64,000 nt of DNA from Desulfosporosinus sp. Sb-LF (GCF_004766055.1 NZ_SPQR01000002.1:346764-410763), one strand, 5' to 3'; positions 43,451 through 52,880 are shown, numbered from the stretch's first letter. The notes: generated by a model from the sequence alone, not told the origin. Numbers and translations are program-made.

Positions 43451-44890
43451 ATGTACGAAAAACTACGTGCGCAAATTTTACCTCGACTGATCTCCCCGAA
43501 CGCAAAAGTTATGGTCGCGGTGTCGGGAGGACCAGACTCAATGGCGCTAAGTCATATTCTTTGGCGTTATGCTCGACAGGAACGGTCTATGGGAATTTCT
43601 TTGGTTTTAACTCATGTTCATCATGGGGTTCGGGAAGAGTCTGATCAGGAAGTACACCTAGTTCAAGAGATGGCCGCGAAGTGGGAGATCCCTTGCATTA
43701 TTCATCGTTTTGATGCAAAAGGGTATGCTAAACTCGTAGGCCAATCATTCCAAGAGGCGGCCCGAGAATGGCGTTATGCCCGTTGGAAAGAGGATATGAT
43801 CAAGCAAGGGTGTACCCTTCTTGCAACGGCGCATCATCTCGGTGATCAAGCAGAAACCATTCTTTATCGGCTACTTAGGGGAAGCGGAACTGCTGGTTTA
43901 GCGGGAATATATCCTAGCAAAGGTTCTATCATTCGTCCACTTCTGGCGTTTGCGAAACAGGATATTTTGAATTACTGTGCGCATGAAGATTTGCCATATG
44001 CACTTGATTGTTCAAACGATGAACCAGTCTATGTTCGAAATCGAATCCGCTTGGAATTATTGCCTGTCTTAGAGAAGAATTACAATCTTAAAATTCAGGA
44101 GGCATTGGGGCGTACTGGAGAACTTCTGCGTTGGGATGAAGAATACTTAGCCCAGCAAGTGGAAGTAGCATGGAGAAGATACAACCTTAAAGACGCAGAT
44201 GGTACAATCGGTTTAAGCCGTGGGATTTTTGATGAGTCTGCAGCGATTCTTTCCCGATTATTGCGTAAGGCGGCGATGCTGGTAAGCAATGAACCTCGTG
44301 GATTAGGATTCTCCTATGTTGTAAAAATTATGGAATCCCAGGGAAAGCCTGATTGGATGCAGGATTTGCCAGGCTTGCGAGTGAAAATTACAAATCAAGG
44401 TATTTGGTTTAGAAGTTATACTGCTATTAGTGAGTCTGACGGCGCGAGTATTCCCTTCCAAAATAAAGCCCTTCCAGATATGGCCTTGGGTTTGGGAAGA
44501 TGGTCCGGAATCCCAAGTTTGCAGGCGGATATTGGCTTGTGTGACGAAGTGGAATTATCTTCAACCCTAGGAACTTTAGACAAATGTGAGAAAAACATGG
44601 TAGCAGTTTTTAGTCGGGACCTATTGGTCCGTTTCCCAAATCAGTTGGTGTGTCGTACTCGGCGACAAGGAGATAAGATGTGGTTTCAGGATGTGGGACA
44701 TAAATCTATAAAAAAAGTTTTCCAGGAAGAAACGATATCAGTTGATGTAAGGGATAAGCTACCTCTGATTGCGTGTGGAACAGATGTACTCTGGATTCCC
44801 GGAGTTCGTCAAAGCGATCTGTATCGGCCCAACGAGGACTCTAAAAGGATCTATTGCATTCTTCGGCCATGGGCTTTAAGCGCAATTTGA
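43451..44890 (+). CDS. tilS: tRNA(Ile)-lysidine synthase
   Basis: This 479-residue N-type ATP pyrophosphatase modifies C34 of tRNA-Ile(CAU) to lysidine. The PP-loop SGGPDS is at residues 25-30; THVHHGVREESDQE, ATAHHLGDQAETILYRLLRGSGTAGL and RNRIRLELLP complete the catalytic domain. A C-terminal TilS domain ends with CRTRRQGDKMWFQDVGHKS and the IPGVRQSDLYR motif. The ATG at 43451 has AAAGGGG about 9 nt upstream. In Bacillus hprT lies between tilS and ftsH; here ftsH follows directly. Confidence 0.95.
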   Translation: MYEKLRAQILPRLISPNAKVMVAVSGGPDSMALSHILWRYARQERSMGISLVLTHVHHGVREESDQEVHLVQEMAAKWEIPCIIHRFDAKGYAKLVGQSFQEAAREWRYARWKEDMIKQGCTLLATAHHLGDQAETILYRLLRGSGTAGLAGIYPSKGSIIRPLLAFAKQDILNYCAHEDLPYALDCSNDEPVYVRNRIRLELLPVLEKNYNLKIQEALGRTGELLRWDEEYLAQQVEVAWRRYNLKDADGTIGLSRGIFDESAAILSRLLRKAAMLVSNEPRGLGFSYVVKIMESQGKPDWMQDLPGLRVKITNQGIWFRSYTAISESDGASIPFQNKALPDMALGLGRWSGIPSLQADIGLCDEVELSSTLGTLDKCEKNMVAVFSRDLLVRFPNQLVCRTRRQGDKMWFQDVGHKSIKKVFQEETISVDVRDKLPLIACGTDVLWIPGVRQSDLYRPNEDSKRIYCILRPWALSAI

Positions 44891-44895
44891 ATTCG

Positions 44896-44924
44896 TTGTA
44901 AAACCTAGTACTGCATGGTATAAT
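44896..44924 (+). promoter_or_regulatory. Sigma-A promoter of ftsH
   Basis: TTGTAA (44896-44901) and TATAAT (44919-44924) are 17 bp apart, and TG precedes the -10 (extended -10). The TTG start of ftsH is 52 bp downstream. Confidence 0.7.
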
Positions 44925-44976
44925 ATGAAGAATTGCTTTGTAATAAAGTGGTTTGAACTAGAGAGGAGGACCCTGT

Positions 44977-46926
44977 TTGAAGGTCTTTAAGAATGCAACT
45001 ATTTATGTACTCATAATTCTTATGGCGATTATGTTGATTAAGTGGTCGACCCCTCCCGTCAGTAAAGAGGCAGGACTGGATTACAACGCCTTTAAAAGGG
45101 CTGTTGTTGAGAATCAGGTTAAAGATGTTGCCGCTGTTGTTGAAAACAATACCATTAAGTATACGGTCACAACGAAAGACGATAAAAAACACGAGGTGAT
45201 TGGGCTTGCTAGTGATCCTCAACTTACAGCGGATTTATTAGCCCATGGTCTCCCGTTAAATTTAACAACGCCTCCAGAATCTCCTTGGTGGATTGGCTTA
45301 GCTACGACATTGCTTCCGATTATCATTATTGTTGGATTATTCTTCTTTATGATGCAACAAAGTCAAGGTGGCGGAAGCCGTGTGATGCAGTTTGGAAAAA
45401 GTAAGGCTCGTCTTGTTGGGGAAGACAAGAAAAAGGTGACGTTTGCGGATGTAGCAGGTGCTGACGAGGTTAAGGAAGAACTTGAAGAAGTTGTGGAATT
45501 TCTAAAGTTCCCCAAAAAATTTAATGAATTGGGAGCGAAGATCCCTACTGGGGTTCTGCTATTTGGGCCTCCTGGAACAGGTAAAACCTTACTCGCTCGC
45601 GCTGTTTCTGGAGAAGCTGGTGTTCCATTCTTTAGCATCAGTGGCTCTGATTTTGTAGAAATGTTTGTCGGAGTTGGAGCTTCTCGAGTTCGGGATTTGT
45701 TCGAACAAGCCAAAAAGAGCGCTCCTTGCATTGTCTTTATCGATGAGATTGATGCGGTTGGACGGCAACGGGGGGCTGGCTTAGGTGGCGGACATGATGA
45801 ACGTGAGCAAACTCTCAACCAACTCCTTGTGGAAATGGATGGCTTTAATGGAAACGATGGAGTTATTATTATCGCGGCTACGAATAGGGCGGATGTCCTT
45901 GACCCAGCTCTCTTGCGTCCAGGACGTTTTGACAGGCAAGTTGTTGTTGACGTTCCTGACGTTAAGGGGCGCGAGGAAATTCTTAAAGTTCATGCCAAAG
46001 GTAAGCCGTTAACGGCGGATGTTGATCTTGAAGTTATCGCAAGACGAACCTCTGGTTTCACGGGAGCGGATCTAGCGAATTTGATTAACGAAGCTGCACT
46101 TCTATCTGCTCGTCGGAGTGAAACCCATATTAGACAGCAAGCAATGGAGGATTCCATTGAACGGGTTATTGCGGGACCGGAGAAGAAGAGCCGTGTAATA
46201 AGTGACTTCGAAAGAAAATTGGTATCTTATCACGAAGCAGGGCATGCCCTACTTGGAGAGCTTCTCTCTCATACAGACCCCTTGCACAAGGTGTCGATTA
46301 TACCCCGCGGAAGGGCAGGAGGATATACTCTTCTTCTTCCGAAAGAGGACCGTCATTATATGACGAAATCCCAATTGCTTGACCAAGTGACCATGTTACT
46401 GGGCGGACGCGTAGCAGAGTCCGTGGTGCTTCATGAAATTAGTACGGGTGCTTCGAATGACCTGGAACGCGCCACAGGATTAGTTCGTAAAATGATTACG
46501 GAGTTGGGGATGTCGGAGGAACTAGGTCCACTCACGTTCGGTCACAAAGAAGAGCAAGTTTTTCTAGGAAGAGATATTTCCCGTGACCGTAGCTATAGTG
46601 ATGCGGTGGCTTATGCGATCGACAAGGAGGCTCGCCGCATAATCGATGACTGTTATCAGAAGGCTCAGAATCTGATTCGTCAAAACATTGGTAAATTGCA
46701 TGCGATCGCGGAAGCTTTAATGGAGAAAGAAACGCTCGATGTCAAGGACTTTGGCGCTCTGATGGCAAAGTTTGATGTTCCCGCGGACGTAGAAGAACGT
46801 ACGGAAGTTTCGGTAAACTTGGAAAAGACCGTGGATGGTTCGTTAGATACGGTAGAGGATAAAAGCTCGCAAGGTAAAGAGTTACCACGTCAAACCGTTG
46901 AAGATGAGTTAAACAAAATCGACTAA
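44977..46926 (+). CDS. ftsH: ATP-dependent zinc metalloprotease FtsH
   Basis: This 649-residue membrane protease degrades misfolded membrane proteins and regulators. Two transmembrane helices (about 5-23 and 108-128) flank an extracytoplasmic domain. The AAA+ module has Walker A GPPGTGKT (197-204), the pore motif [12 protein letters not shown] and the SRH region. The M41 protease site is HEAGH (419-423). The last 50 residues are an acidic, variable tail. The start is a TTG at 44977 after GAGGAGGA, giving [12 protein letters not shown]. It has its own promoter and is followed by ndk after 28 bp. Confidence 0.97.
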   Translation: MKVFKNATIYVLIILMAIMLIKWSTPPVSKEAGLDYNAFKRAVVENQVKDVAAVVENNTIKYTVTTKDDKKHEVIGLASDPQLTADLLAHGLPLNLTTPPESPWWIGLATTLLPIIIIVGLFFFMMQQSQGGGSRVMQFGKSKARLVGEDKKKVTFADVAGADEVKEELEEVVEFLKFPKKFNELGAKIPTGVLLFGPPGTGKTLLARAVSGEAGVPFFSISGSDFVEMFVGVGASRVRDLFEQAKKSAPCIVFIDEIDAVGRQRGAGLGGGHDEREQTLNQLLVEMDGFNGNDGVIIIAATNRADVLDPALLRPGRFDRQVVVDVPDVKGREEILKVHAKGKPLTADVDLEVIARRTSGFTGADLANLINEAALLSARRSETHIRQQAMEDSIERVIAGPEKKSRVISDFERKLVSYHEAGHALLGELLSHTDPLHKVSIIPRGRAGGYTLLLPKEDRHYMTKSQLLDQVTMLLGGRVAESVVLHEISTGASNDLERATGLVRKMITELGMSEELGPLTFGHKEEQVFLGRDISRDRSYSDAVAYAIDKEARRIIDDCYQKAQNLIRQNIGKLHAIAEALMEKETLDVKDFGALMAKFDVPADVEERTEVSVNLEKTVDGSLDTVEDKSSQGKELPRQTVEDELNKID

Positions 46927-46954
46927 CGGCATGTATGAGGGGAGTAGGGAAAAA

Positions 46955-47404
46955 ATGGAGAGGACATTTATTATGTTGAAGCCGGATGCAGTCCAGCGAG
47001 GATTGGTCGGCGAGATCATCGCTCGATTCGAGAAAAAGGGTCTCAAACTTGCTGGATTAAAGTTGATCAAAGTGGATCGAACCATGGCGGAAGCACACTA
47101 TGCGGAACATAAGGGAAAAGGGTTCTTTGAACCTACAGTTGAATATATTATGTCTTCTCCGGTCGTTGCGATGGTTTGGCAAGGGAAGAATGTAGTGGCT
47201 TTAGCCCGTGAACTTATGGGAGCTACTAATCCTGCTAGTGCAAATCCAGGTTCAATCCGAGGGAGCTATGCGATGGATATTAGCCGTAATGTTATTCATG
47301 GCTCTGACTCGGTTGCAAGTGCTGAACGTGAGATTGCACTTTACTTTAAACCGGAAGAACTTATAGACTATCCCAAAGTGGGCGACGAATGGTTGAGTGA
47401 ATAA
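46955..47404 (+). CDS. ndk: Nucleoside-diphosphate kinase
   Basis: This 149-residue enzyme balances NTP/dNTP pools. [38 protein letters not shown] and the phospho-acceptor His in [16 protein letters not shown] are diagnostic. The start is the ATG at 46955 after AGGGGAG and AGGGA; the frame opens eight codons earlier. It is probably co-transcribed with ftsH and ends at a terminator. Confidence 0.97.
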   Translation: MERTFIMLKPDAVQRGLVGEIIARFEKKGLKLAGLKLIKVDRTMAEAHYAEHKGKGFFEPTVEYIMSSPVVAMVWQGKNVVALARELMGATNPASANPGSIRGSYAMDISRNVIHGSDSVASAEREIALYFKPEELIDYPKVGDEWLSE

Positions 47405-47413
47405 AGAATTTGA

Positions 47414-47444
47414 GGGACGCCCGAAGGGGTGTCCTTTTTCCGAA
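47414..47444 (+). terminator. Intrinsic terminator after ndk
   Basis: GGGACGCCC and GGGGTGTCC form a 9-bp stem with one G-U pair, followed by TTTTT. Confidence 0.88.
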
Positions 47445-47468
47445 GTTGATGTTCTGGAGGTATGATAA

Positions 47469-48179
47469 ATGCAGTTGGAGAAAAGAGAGCGGTCTTTGCT
47501 AGGGTTGGCTTCAATTTTGATCGGATTTCTCTTTATCATCTTGCTCAAAGCGCAGGGGGCTTCTGGAAGCCAGGTAACAAGACAGGATACAGCTGTGCCT
47601 AGTCTGATTCAAACGGAACAAGAGAATCAACAAATTTCTTCGGATAATGAGAGACTGCAACAGGAGCTAGAGAAATACGCTCAAGGTCAAAGCGCCTCTT
47701 CGTTAGCGAATCAGCAACTTCAAGAAGCCCAAATGAATGCAGGTGTAATAGCGGTTACTGGTCCCGGTGTGCGGATTACGCTTGATGATTCAAAGCGCGC
47801 TCCCAAAGAACAAGATGATCTGAATAGTTACTACATCCACGAACAATATATACGCGAGATCTTTAACGCTCTCTGGAATGGCGGGGCTGAGGCTATTGCT
47901 GTGAATGATCAGCGAGTTACGACCAATACGGAGGTATTCTGTGGCGGATCATATATCCAGATTAATGGGACTCGACAAATGCCTCCTTATGTAATTGAAG
48001 CAATTGGTGATACTGGTAATTTGTCGGCTGCACTTAAATTTTATGGTTGGGATAAACTTGGCGATTTTCAACAGCAATACGGAATCACACGTAAACTTGA
48101 AGTTTTGGAAACGTCTACGATCCCAGCGGGTAAGCTAAGGAATTATCGTTATGCTGAACCTATCAAGGAGGGGACATAG
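47469..48179 (+). CDS. DUF881 family protein (YlxW/YlxX-like), first copy
   Basis: This 236-residue protein has an N-terminal transmembrane helix (about 10-28, LLGLASILIGFLFIILL), a Gln/Glu-rich coiled-coil segment (about 45-90) and a DUF881 domain (about 95-236; GVIAVTGPGVRITLDD, IREIFNALWNGGAEAIAVNDQRV, VIEAIGDTGNLSAAL). DUF881 proteins lie near division genes (ylxW/ylxX) in other Firmicutes, but their function is unknown. A second DUF881 gene overlaps its stop by 1 bp, suggesting a paired or heteromeric role on the outer face of the membrane. Confidence 0.85.
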   Translation: MQLEKRERSLLGLASILIGFLFIILLKAQGASGSQVTRQDTAVPSLIQTEQENQQISSDNERLQQELEKYAQGQSASSLANQQLQEAQMNAGVIAVTGPGVRITLDDSKRAPKEQDDLNSYYIHEQYIREIFNALWNGGAEAIAVNDQRVTTNTEVFCGGSYIQINGTRQMPPYVIEAIGDTGNLSAALKFYGWDKLGDFQQQYGITRKLEVLETSTIPAGKLRNYRYAEPIKEGT

Positions 48180-48877
48180 TGCATCGTTGGAAGAGGAGCT
48201 TAGCGCTGCCAGTCACTATGGTAGCGATTGCCTTAGGTTTTCTGATATCTCTGCAGGCCCAAACACAAAAGAATGTATCGGCAGCAGAACGAATTAGTTT
48301 GCAACGAATGGCCCAAATGAAATCAGTACTTTTGAATTCCCAGACGCAAAATACTAAACTACAAGAGGAACATCGTGTCCTATTAGAAAGGTTGGACAAC
48401 GCCCGAAAAAAGGTTGGTACGGATCCGCAGCTTCTTGCGCAGCTCAAACAATTGCAAATGCTTGAAGGGACGCAAACAGTAGAGGGACCGGGAATTCAGA
48501 TTAACGTCGATGACCGTAATAAAAAGGTCCTTTTTCCTCTCAGTACGGACGACATTGCTCGGATGATTAATACTTTGAAGTTCGCTGGCGCTGAGGCAAT
48601 CAGTTTAAATGGACAACGGATCGTTAGTTCGTCAGCAATTGTGCTAAGTGGAAGCTCGACTATTTTAGTGAATCAAGTGCCCATAAACCATGCGGAGGGA
48701 ATTCCGTATGAAATGAATGTAATAGGAGACCAGGATACCTTATTGGATTATTTTTCTAAGCTAGAAGCTCCTGACCTAAAGCAAAAGGGGATGACGGTGA
48801 GTATTACAAGAAAAACATTACGTATTCCATCCTATAAGGGAGCATACACATTTAAGCATGCGGAACCCGTAAAATAG
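48179..48877 (+). CDS. DUF881 family protein, second copy
   Basis: This 232-residue paralogue has one N-terminal transmembrane helix (about 8-25), a coiled coil (about 40-80) and a DUF881 domain (QTVEGPGIQINVDD, INTLKFAGAEAISLNGQRIVSSSAIVL, MNVIGDQDTLLDYF). The GTG start at 48179 shares its G with the upstream TAG stop and is preceded by AAGGAGGGG. Function is unknown; the tandem arrangement implies they act together. Confidence 0.85.
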   Translation: MHRWKRSLALPVTMVAIALGFLISLQAQTQKNVSAAERISLQRMAQMKSVLLNSQTQNTKLQEEHRVLLERLDNARKKVGTDPQLLAQLKQLQMLEGTQTVEGPGIQINVDDRNKKVLFPLSTDDIARMINTLKFAGAEAISLNGQRIVSSSAIVLSGSSTILVNQVPINHAEGIPYEMNVIGDQDTLLDYFSKLEAPDLKQKGMTVSITRKTLRIPSYKGAYTFKHAEPVK

Positions 48878-48999
48878 TCTGAGTTTTTAATTTTTATTAT
48901 ATTCTTTTTATTTTCCGGCAGGATTTATCCTTATTTTATCGAAACAGTATGAACAGGCCTCCTATATAAAATAATAGGATGTTTAAAGAGGAAAGTTGG

Positions 49000-49026
49000 G
49001 CCTTGGGTTAACTCCCGGGGCTTTTT
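49000..49026 (+). terminator. Intrinsic terminator after the DUF881 pair
   Basis: GCCTTGGG and CCCGGGGC form an 8-bp stem with two G-U pairs around TTAACT, followed by TTTTT. It lies 120 bp after the stop; the interval also has a small CCTAT/ATAGG hairpin. Confidence 0.7.
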
Positions 49027-49107
49027 CTCTAGCTGGCTTATGGCATATGGATTATTATATTAAGCAGTCGTGCAAAATGTTGGGAGTGGGATAATATTTT
49101 ACACTCA

Positions 49108-49590
49108 ATGGCTCGTGTCAACCAACTAGTAGAACTTGCGGATTATATCAGTCACATGGGTAAGATAGAAGGATTGGAAAGGGAACGGTGTTTTTGTAAG
49201 CATGGCTTTGAGCATGGGTTAAGTGTTGCTCGTATAGCCTATGTATATCTTTTGGAAAAGGGAGTAATGACTTTATCGAAGGAAAAGGTATATGCTGCAG
49301 CGCTGCTTCATGATATTGGACGTTGGGTTGAGTATCAAACCGGTGAAGATCACGCAGAGGTCAGTGCGCGGCTGGCGCTTCCTTTGCTTGAAGTTTGTGG
49401 GTTTGATTCAGAGGATATTCAAGTAATCTTAAGTGGGATTCGTGAACATCGTCGGCATCCTGAAGAAAATTTAACGCTCTTGGGTGAAGCATTGGCCCTC
49501 GCTGATGACTGGGCCAGAGATTGTCGCCTTTGTTCCGTTCAAAATCAATGTTATAAGTTCAACCATACAATGAAACAGATTGTGTATTAA
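49108..49590 (+). CDS. HD domain phosphohydrolase
   Basis: This 160-residue protein carries an HD-superfamily metal site: His in KHGFEHGLSVAR, the HD pair in AALLHDIGRW (about residues 70-72) and the distal Asp in ALADDWARDCR. The C-terminus has C-x2-C (CRLC) and another Cys, which could bind a metal or Fe-S cluster. The substrate is unknown. The ATG at 49108 lacks a well-placed SD, so the true start may differ. folP follows at 17 bp, suggesting an operon with the folate genes. Confidence 0.83.
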   Translation: MARVNQLVELADYISHMGKIEGLERERCFCKHGFEHGLSVARIAYVYLLEKGVMTLSKEKVYAAALLHDIGRWVEYQTGEDHAEVSARLALPLLEVCGFDSEDIQVILSGIREHRRHPEENLTLLGEALALADDWARDCRLCSVQNQCYKFNHTMKQIVY

Positions 49591-49607
49591 GGTGGAGGGA
49601 CAAAACG

Positions 49608-50822
49608 ATGCAAACATATGGTATGCGGTGGGTTACCCTGGATAATATCCAAGAAGCTAGAATGTCCTTGAAACGAATTGGCTCTGATCCCGGCGGAATT
49701 GTACAGATGGCTGGGAAAGCATTAGGGCGTGCGATAAAATTAGAGCAAGTTCCATTGCGTGTAGCCCACATTCTTAAGCAGGAGATGTTGTCGCTTGGCG
49801 GAGATGCTGCTGTACACCGAGACGTGATTACTAATAGCGTCGTTACCACCGATGTGATGTTACTCGGCACGGTTCGTCAACTAGAACATCTTGCGGCTAA
49901 GGTATTAGCCCAACCTTTTGGATTAAAGGAGATCGGGTATGAACTTAAGCAGTTGCTTATGACTCTTGAACCGTCAAAGACCCGTATCTTGAATTGTAGG
50001 GGTATGGAGCTAACCCTTGGGGAACGCACTCTGGTCATGGGGATTCTAAATGTAACCCCAGATTCATTCTCTGATGGTGGAAGATACACTAATATTGAAG
50101 ATGCAGTCGCTCAAGCGGAACGCATGGTCGAAGAAGGCGCGGATATTTTGGACATTGGAGCGGAATCAACTCGACCTAATCACGAAAGAGTGAGTGCCGA
50201 GGAAGAATGGCTTCGTTTAGAACCAGTATTAAAAATTCTTGTAGATCAGGTAAAGGTCCCTATCTCAATTGATACCTATAAGGCGAGTGTTGCGGCCAAA
50301 GCGCTTGCGGCGGGTGCTCATTTGATTAACGATATATGGGGATTGCAGAAAGACCCGGATATGGCTAAGGTCGTTGGGGATTATCAGGCCCCTGTAATCG
50401 TAATGCATAATCAAGATGGAACGTCCTATCATCATCTGATGGGAGATATGTTAGCCTTTTTAAGGCATAGTATTGAACTTGCAGAAACCCATGGATTAAC
50501 CGGGGATCAAATTATTATAGATCCTGGAGTCGGATTTGGAAAAACAACGGAGCAAAACCTTGAGGTTATGGCCCGATTGGCAGAACTTAAAACACTTGGA
50601 CATCCGGTGCTACTGGCGACTTCTCGCAAATCCATGATTGGAAAGGCATTAAATCTAAAGGTGGATGAGCGCTTAGAGGCAACAATTGCGACGAGTGTTC
50701 TAGGGGTTGTTGCGGGGGTTGACATGATAAGAGTCCATGATGTCCAGGCAAACCGCAGGGCAGTGCTAATGGCAGATGCTATCGTGCGGGGACAAAGAGG
50801 GGTTAATTATGATGGAGCATGA
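49608..50822 (+). CDS. folP: Dihydropteroate synthase with N-terminal extension
   Basis: This 404-residue protein is about 130 residues longer than the usual DHPS (about 275). The catalytic TIM barrel begins near residue 140: LVMGILNVTPDSFSDGGRY, DILDIGAESTRPNHE, ISIDTYKASVAAKALAAG, INDIWGLQKD and LLATSRKSMIG. The enzyme joins pABA and hydroxymethyl-dihydropterin pyrophosphate and is the sulfonamide target. The extension (1-about 130) has no motif I recognise; similar long DHPS proteins occur in Clostridia. The ATG at 49608 follows AAGGTGGAGGG. It overlaps folB by 14 bp. Confidence 0.94.
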   Translation: MQTYGMRWVTLDNIQEARMSLKRIGSDPGGIVQMAGKALGRAIKLEQVPLRVAHILKQEMLSLGGDAAVHRDVITNSVVTTDVMLLGTVRQLEHLAAKVLAQPFGLKEIGYELKQLLMTLEPSKTRILNCRGMELTLGERTLVMGILNVTPDSFSDGGRYTNIEDAVAQAERMVEEGADILDIGAESTRPNHERVSAEEEWLRLEPVLKILVDQVKVPISIDTYKASVAAKALAAGAHLINDIWGLQKDPDMAKVVGDYQAPVIVMHNQDGTSYHHLMGDMLAFLRHSIELAETHGLTGDQIIIDPGVGFGKTTEQNLEVMARLAELKTLGHPVLLATSRKSMIGKALNLKVDERLEATIATSVLGVVAGVDMIRVHDVQANRRAVLMADAIVRGQRGVNYDGA

Positions 50823-51186
50823 TGTCATTCACCTACGCGGGCTGGAGTTTTATGCTTTCCATGGCGTAATGCCAGAAGAACACGTTTTAGGACAAATATT
50901 TATAATTGATATGGACCTCCTTTTCAATTTACGCAAGGCTGGTTCTTCGGATCAAGTGGAGGATACGATTCACTACGGGGAGGTCTATCAAGTTATAAAG
51001 GCTTGTGTTACCGAGGGCAGACATCAATTGATAGAGCACCTTGCAGAGGAAATAGCGCAATGTGTATTGAAGCAGTTTGCGTGCATGTCTGTACGGGTAG
51101 AGGTACATAAACCACAGGCTCCGATTCCAGGGATTTTCAGAGATGTCTCGGTGGAGATTTGGCGTGAAGTAGGCGATAAATTATGA
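50809..51186 (+). CDS. folB: Dihydroneopterin aldolase
   Basis: This 125-residue enzyme cleaves dihydroneopterin to 6-hydroxymethyl-dihydropterin. LRGLEFYAFHGVMPEEHVLGQIFIIDMDL, DTIHYGEVYQVI and LIEHLAEEIA hold the conserved catalytic Glu/Tyr/Lys positions; the end VEVHKPQAPI is typical. The start is the first of two adjacent ATGs at 50809, after AGAGGGG. It overlaps folP and folK. Confidence 0.95.
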   Translation: MMEHDVIHLRGLEFYAFHGVMPEEHVLGQIFIIDMDLLFNLRKAGSSDQVEDTIHYGEVYQVIKACVTEGRHQLIEHLAEEIAQCVLKQFACMSVRVEVHKPQAPIPGIFRDVSVEIWREVGDKL

Positions 51187-51650
51187 AGGCCTTTTTAGGG
51201 CTAGGTAGTAATATGGGAGATCGAGCCAATTATCTTGGAGAGGCCATCTCTGCCTTGATCCGCCCGACAATTTCGGTCGAGGCCGTTTCACAGATCTATG
51301 AAACTGAACCTTGGGGTGTCATTGATCAACCGCTCTACTGGAATCAGGTTATTGAGATAGAGACAACTCTTGAGCCGATTGAGCTTCTTCATGTTTGTCA
51401 GAATATTGAACTTCGCTTGGGACGAGAACGCATGGAACACTGGGGTCCGAGGACCATTGACATAGACATCCTTATTTACGATAATAGAGTCAGTGAGTCT
51501 GAAGAATTAAGGTTGCCCCATCCGTATCTAGAAGTGCGGGCCTTTGTACTTGCCCCTTTGCGGGAAATTGCGCCGAAACTCATATTACCATCGGGAAGAG
51601 CTATTACTGAGGTGTCGGGAGATGGAAAGGTTCATCCTCTTACCACCTGA
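51183..51650 (+). CDS. folK: 6-hydroxymethyl-7,8-dihydropterin pyrophosphokinase
   Basis: This 155-residue HPPK begins FLGLGSNMGDRANYL and has YETEPWG, WNQVIEIETTLEP and the signature RWGPRTID-like segment EHWGPRTIDIDILIYD with LPHPYLEVRAFVLAPL. It makes the pyrophosphorylated substrate for FolP. The ATG overlaps the folB stop (ATGA). It ends the folP-folB-folK operon. Confidence 0.96.
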   Translation: MKAFLGLGSNMGDRANYLGEAISALIRPTISVEAVSQIYETEPWGVIDQPLYWNQVIEIETTLEPIELLHVCQNIELRLGRERMEHWGPRTIDIDILIYDNRVSESEELRLPHPYLEVRAFVLAPLREIAPKLILPSGRAITEVSGDGKVHPLTT

Positions 51651-52016
51651 GAACTACAAGAAACTCACCTGTTTTCAGACAATATCGGAAGAGTTGTACT
51701 GGTTTGGGGTGTTTATCTCTGTCTCAATAGTTGCTTTTATAGTAGAGACACAAGAGGGGTTTAAAAGAAGAACTTTACAAAGAGAGAAAACTAAATAGAA
51801 ACCGAAAACAATAACCGCTTGGATCTTAAGGACCGAGACGGAGGTAAAGAATGAAGTACCTTCATACTCGTGAGGGTATTTTTTATTTTTAGATAATGAA
51901 TAAATCTACAGCCGTGACATCGAAACGCATTTGGCTAACATCTCTTTTAGAGGTAGTAATTTTTTATTGGAATTATAAAATGCAATCAGGCATGGGAATT
52001 GGAAGGAGGTGGCGAG
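51651..52016. other. 366-bp non-coding region with an internal terminator
   Basis: Between folK and the DUF2520 gene there is a GTCTC/GAGAC hairpin at about 51719-51748 and a strong terminator at 51857-51885. No frame has a credible ribosome site. The T-box sequence GGTGGnACCGCG is absent. The region could be the folK 3' end, or carry a small RNA. Confidence 0.5.
51857..51888 (+). terminator. Intrinsic terminator between folK and the DUF2520 gene
   Basis: TACCTTCA and TGAGGGTA form an 8-bp stem with one G-U pair, followed by TTTTTTATTTTT. It is 207 bp beyond the folK stop. Confidence 0.85.
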
Positions 52017-52880
52017 ATGAAATTTGGGATCATTGGAACGGGAATTGTAGGGACAGCTCTAGCAGTTCGATTAGAAGAAGCGGGGCATGAATGTATAGGA
52101 GTCCATACCCGAAGTCGGCTCTCATATGAGCGATTTTGCGGTTATTTGAGGAAAGAGCATCTCCCTCTAGAAACGCTCGTTCCTGCCGCAGATGTTTTGT
52201 TTATTACAACACAAGATGGGATGATTCGCTCGATTGCAGAGACTCTGAGTGCAAATGCGCCTATAAAGCCTGGACAAGTTTGGATTCACTGTTCTGGCTC
52301 ACTCCCTTCAGACATTTTACGGATTAAGGAAAATTTGCCTGTACATTGTCTTTCGTTGCATCCTCTCCAGGCATTTGCGAGCGTGGAGAAGGCTTTGGAT
52401 ATTCTTTCAGGAACGCATTTCGGGATTGAAGGTGATGTCGAGGAATTAGGAGAGGGAATCGTTAAGGATTTAGGTGGGGTAGCCCATCATATTTTGGCCT
52501 CCCAGAAGTCGCTCTATCATGCAGGAGCAGTGGTAGCCTCAAACTATTTGGTCGTTCTTGCATCGTTGGCAGTAGAACTTTTTGCAGAAGCAGGGATTCT
52601 AAGTGAGGATGCCTTGGCTTCCTTGTTGCCGCTAATGAGAGGAACACTCTTTAATCTGGAACAGGTGGGACTGCCCCAGGCCTTGACAGGGCCGATTGCG
52701 CGAGGAGACGCTCAAGTTGTGCAAGGCCACTTGGCTCACATGCCACGCAAACTAGTGGAGATATATCAGGCCTTAGGCTTGAAGGCTTTAGAGTTGGGAG
52801 AAGGTAAGAAAGCGCTGCAGGGGCTGACATATCCGTCTGAGGAGCTGAGCTTGCTGAAATCCCTACTTATGAAAGAGTAG
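52017..52880 (+). CDS. Rossmann-like and DUF2520 domain oxidoreductase
   Basis: This 287-residue protein has an N-terminal Rossmann fold (GIIGTGIVGTALAVRLEEAGHE) and a C-terminal DUF2520 helical domain (SLYHAGAVVASNYLVVLASLA, TGPIARGD). Overall it resembles ketopantoate reductase and ProC-like dehydrogenases. Because panC and panD follow directly and no panE or panB is visible, it may be the ketopantoate reductase of this pathway, but this is inference. The start is the ATG at 52017 after AAGGAGGTGG. Confidence 0.87.
   Translation: MKFGIIGTGIVGTALAVRLEEAGHECIGVHTRSRLSYERFCGYLRKEHLPLETLVPAADVLFITTQDGMIRSIAETLSANAPIKPGQVWIHCSGSLPSDILRIKENLPVHCLSLHPLQAFASVEKALDILSGTHFGIEGDVEELGEGIVKDLGGVAHHILASQKSLYHAGAVVASNYLVVLASLAVELFAEAGILSEDALASLLPLMRGTLFNLEQVGLPQALTGPIARGDAQVVQGHLAHMPRKLVEIYQALGLKALELGEGKKALQGLTYPSEELSLLKSLLMKE

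Noticed and set aside
45363..45818. 151-codon open frame on the minus strand
   Set aside because: It mirrors the AAA+ core of ftsH, is Ser/Pro/Thr-rich and lacks any recognisable motif.
51780..51890. T-box-like sequence (GGACCGAGACGG) before the terminator upstream of the DUF2520 gene
   Set aside because: It does not match the conserved T-box sequence and the adjacent genes are not aminoacyl-tRNA synthetases or amino acid genes.
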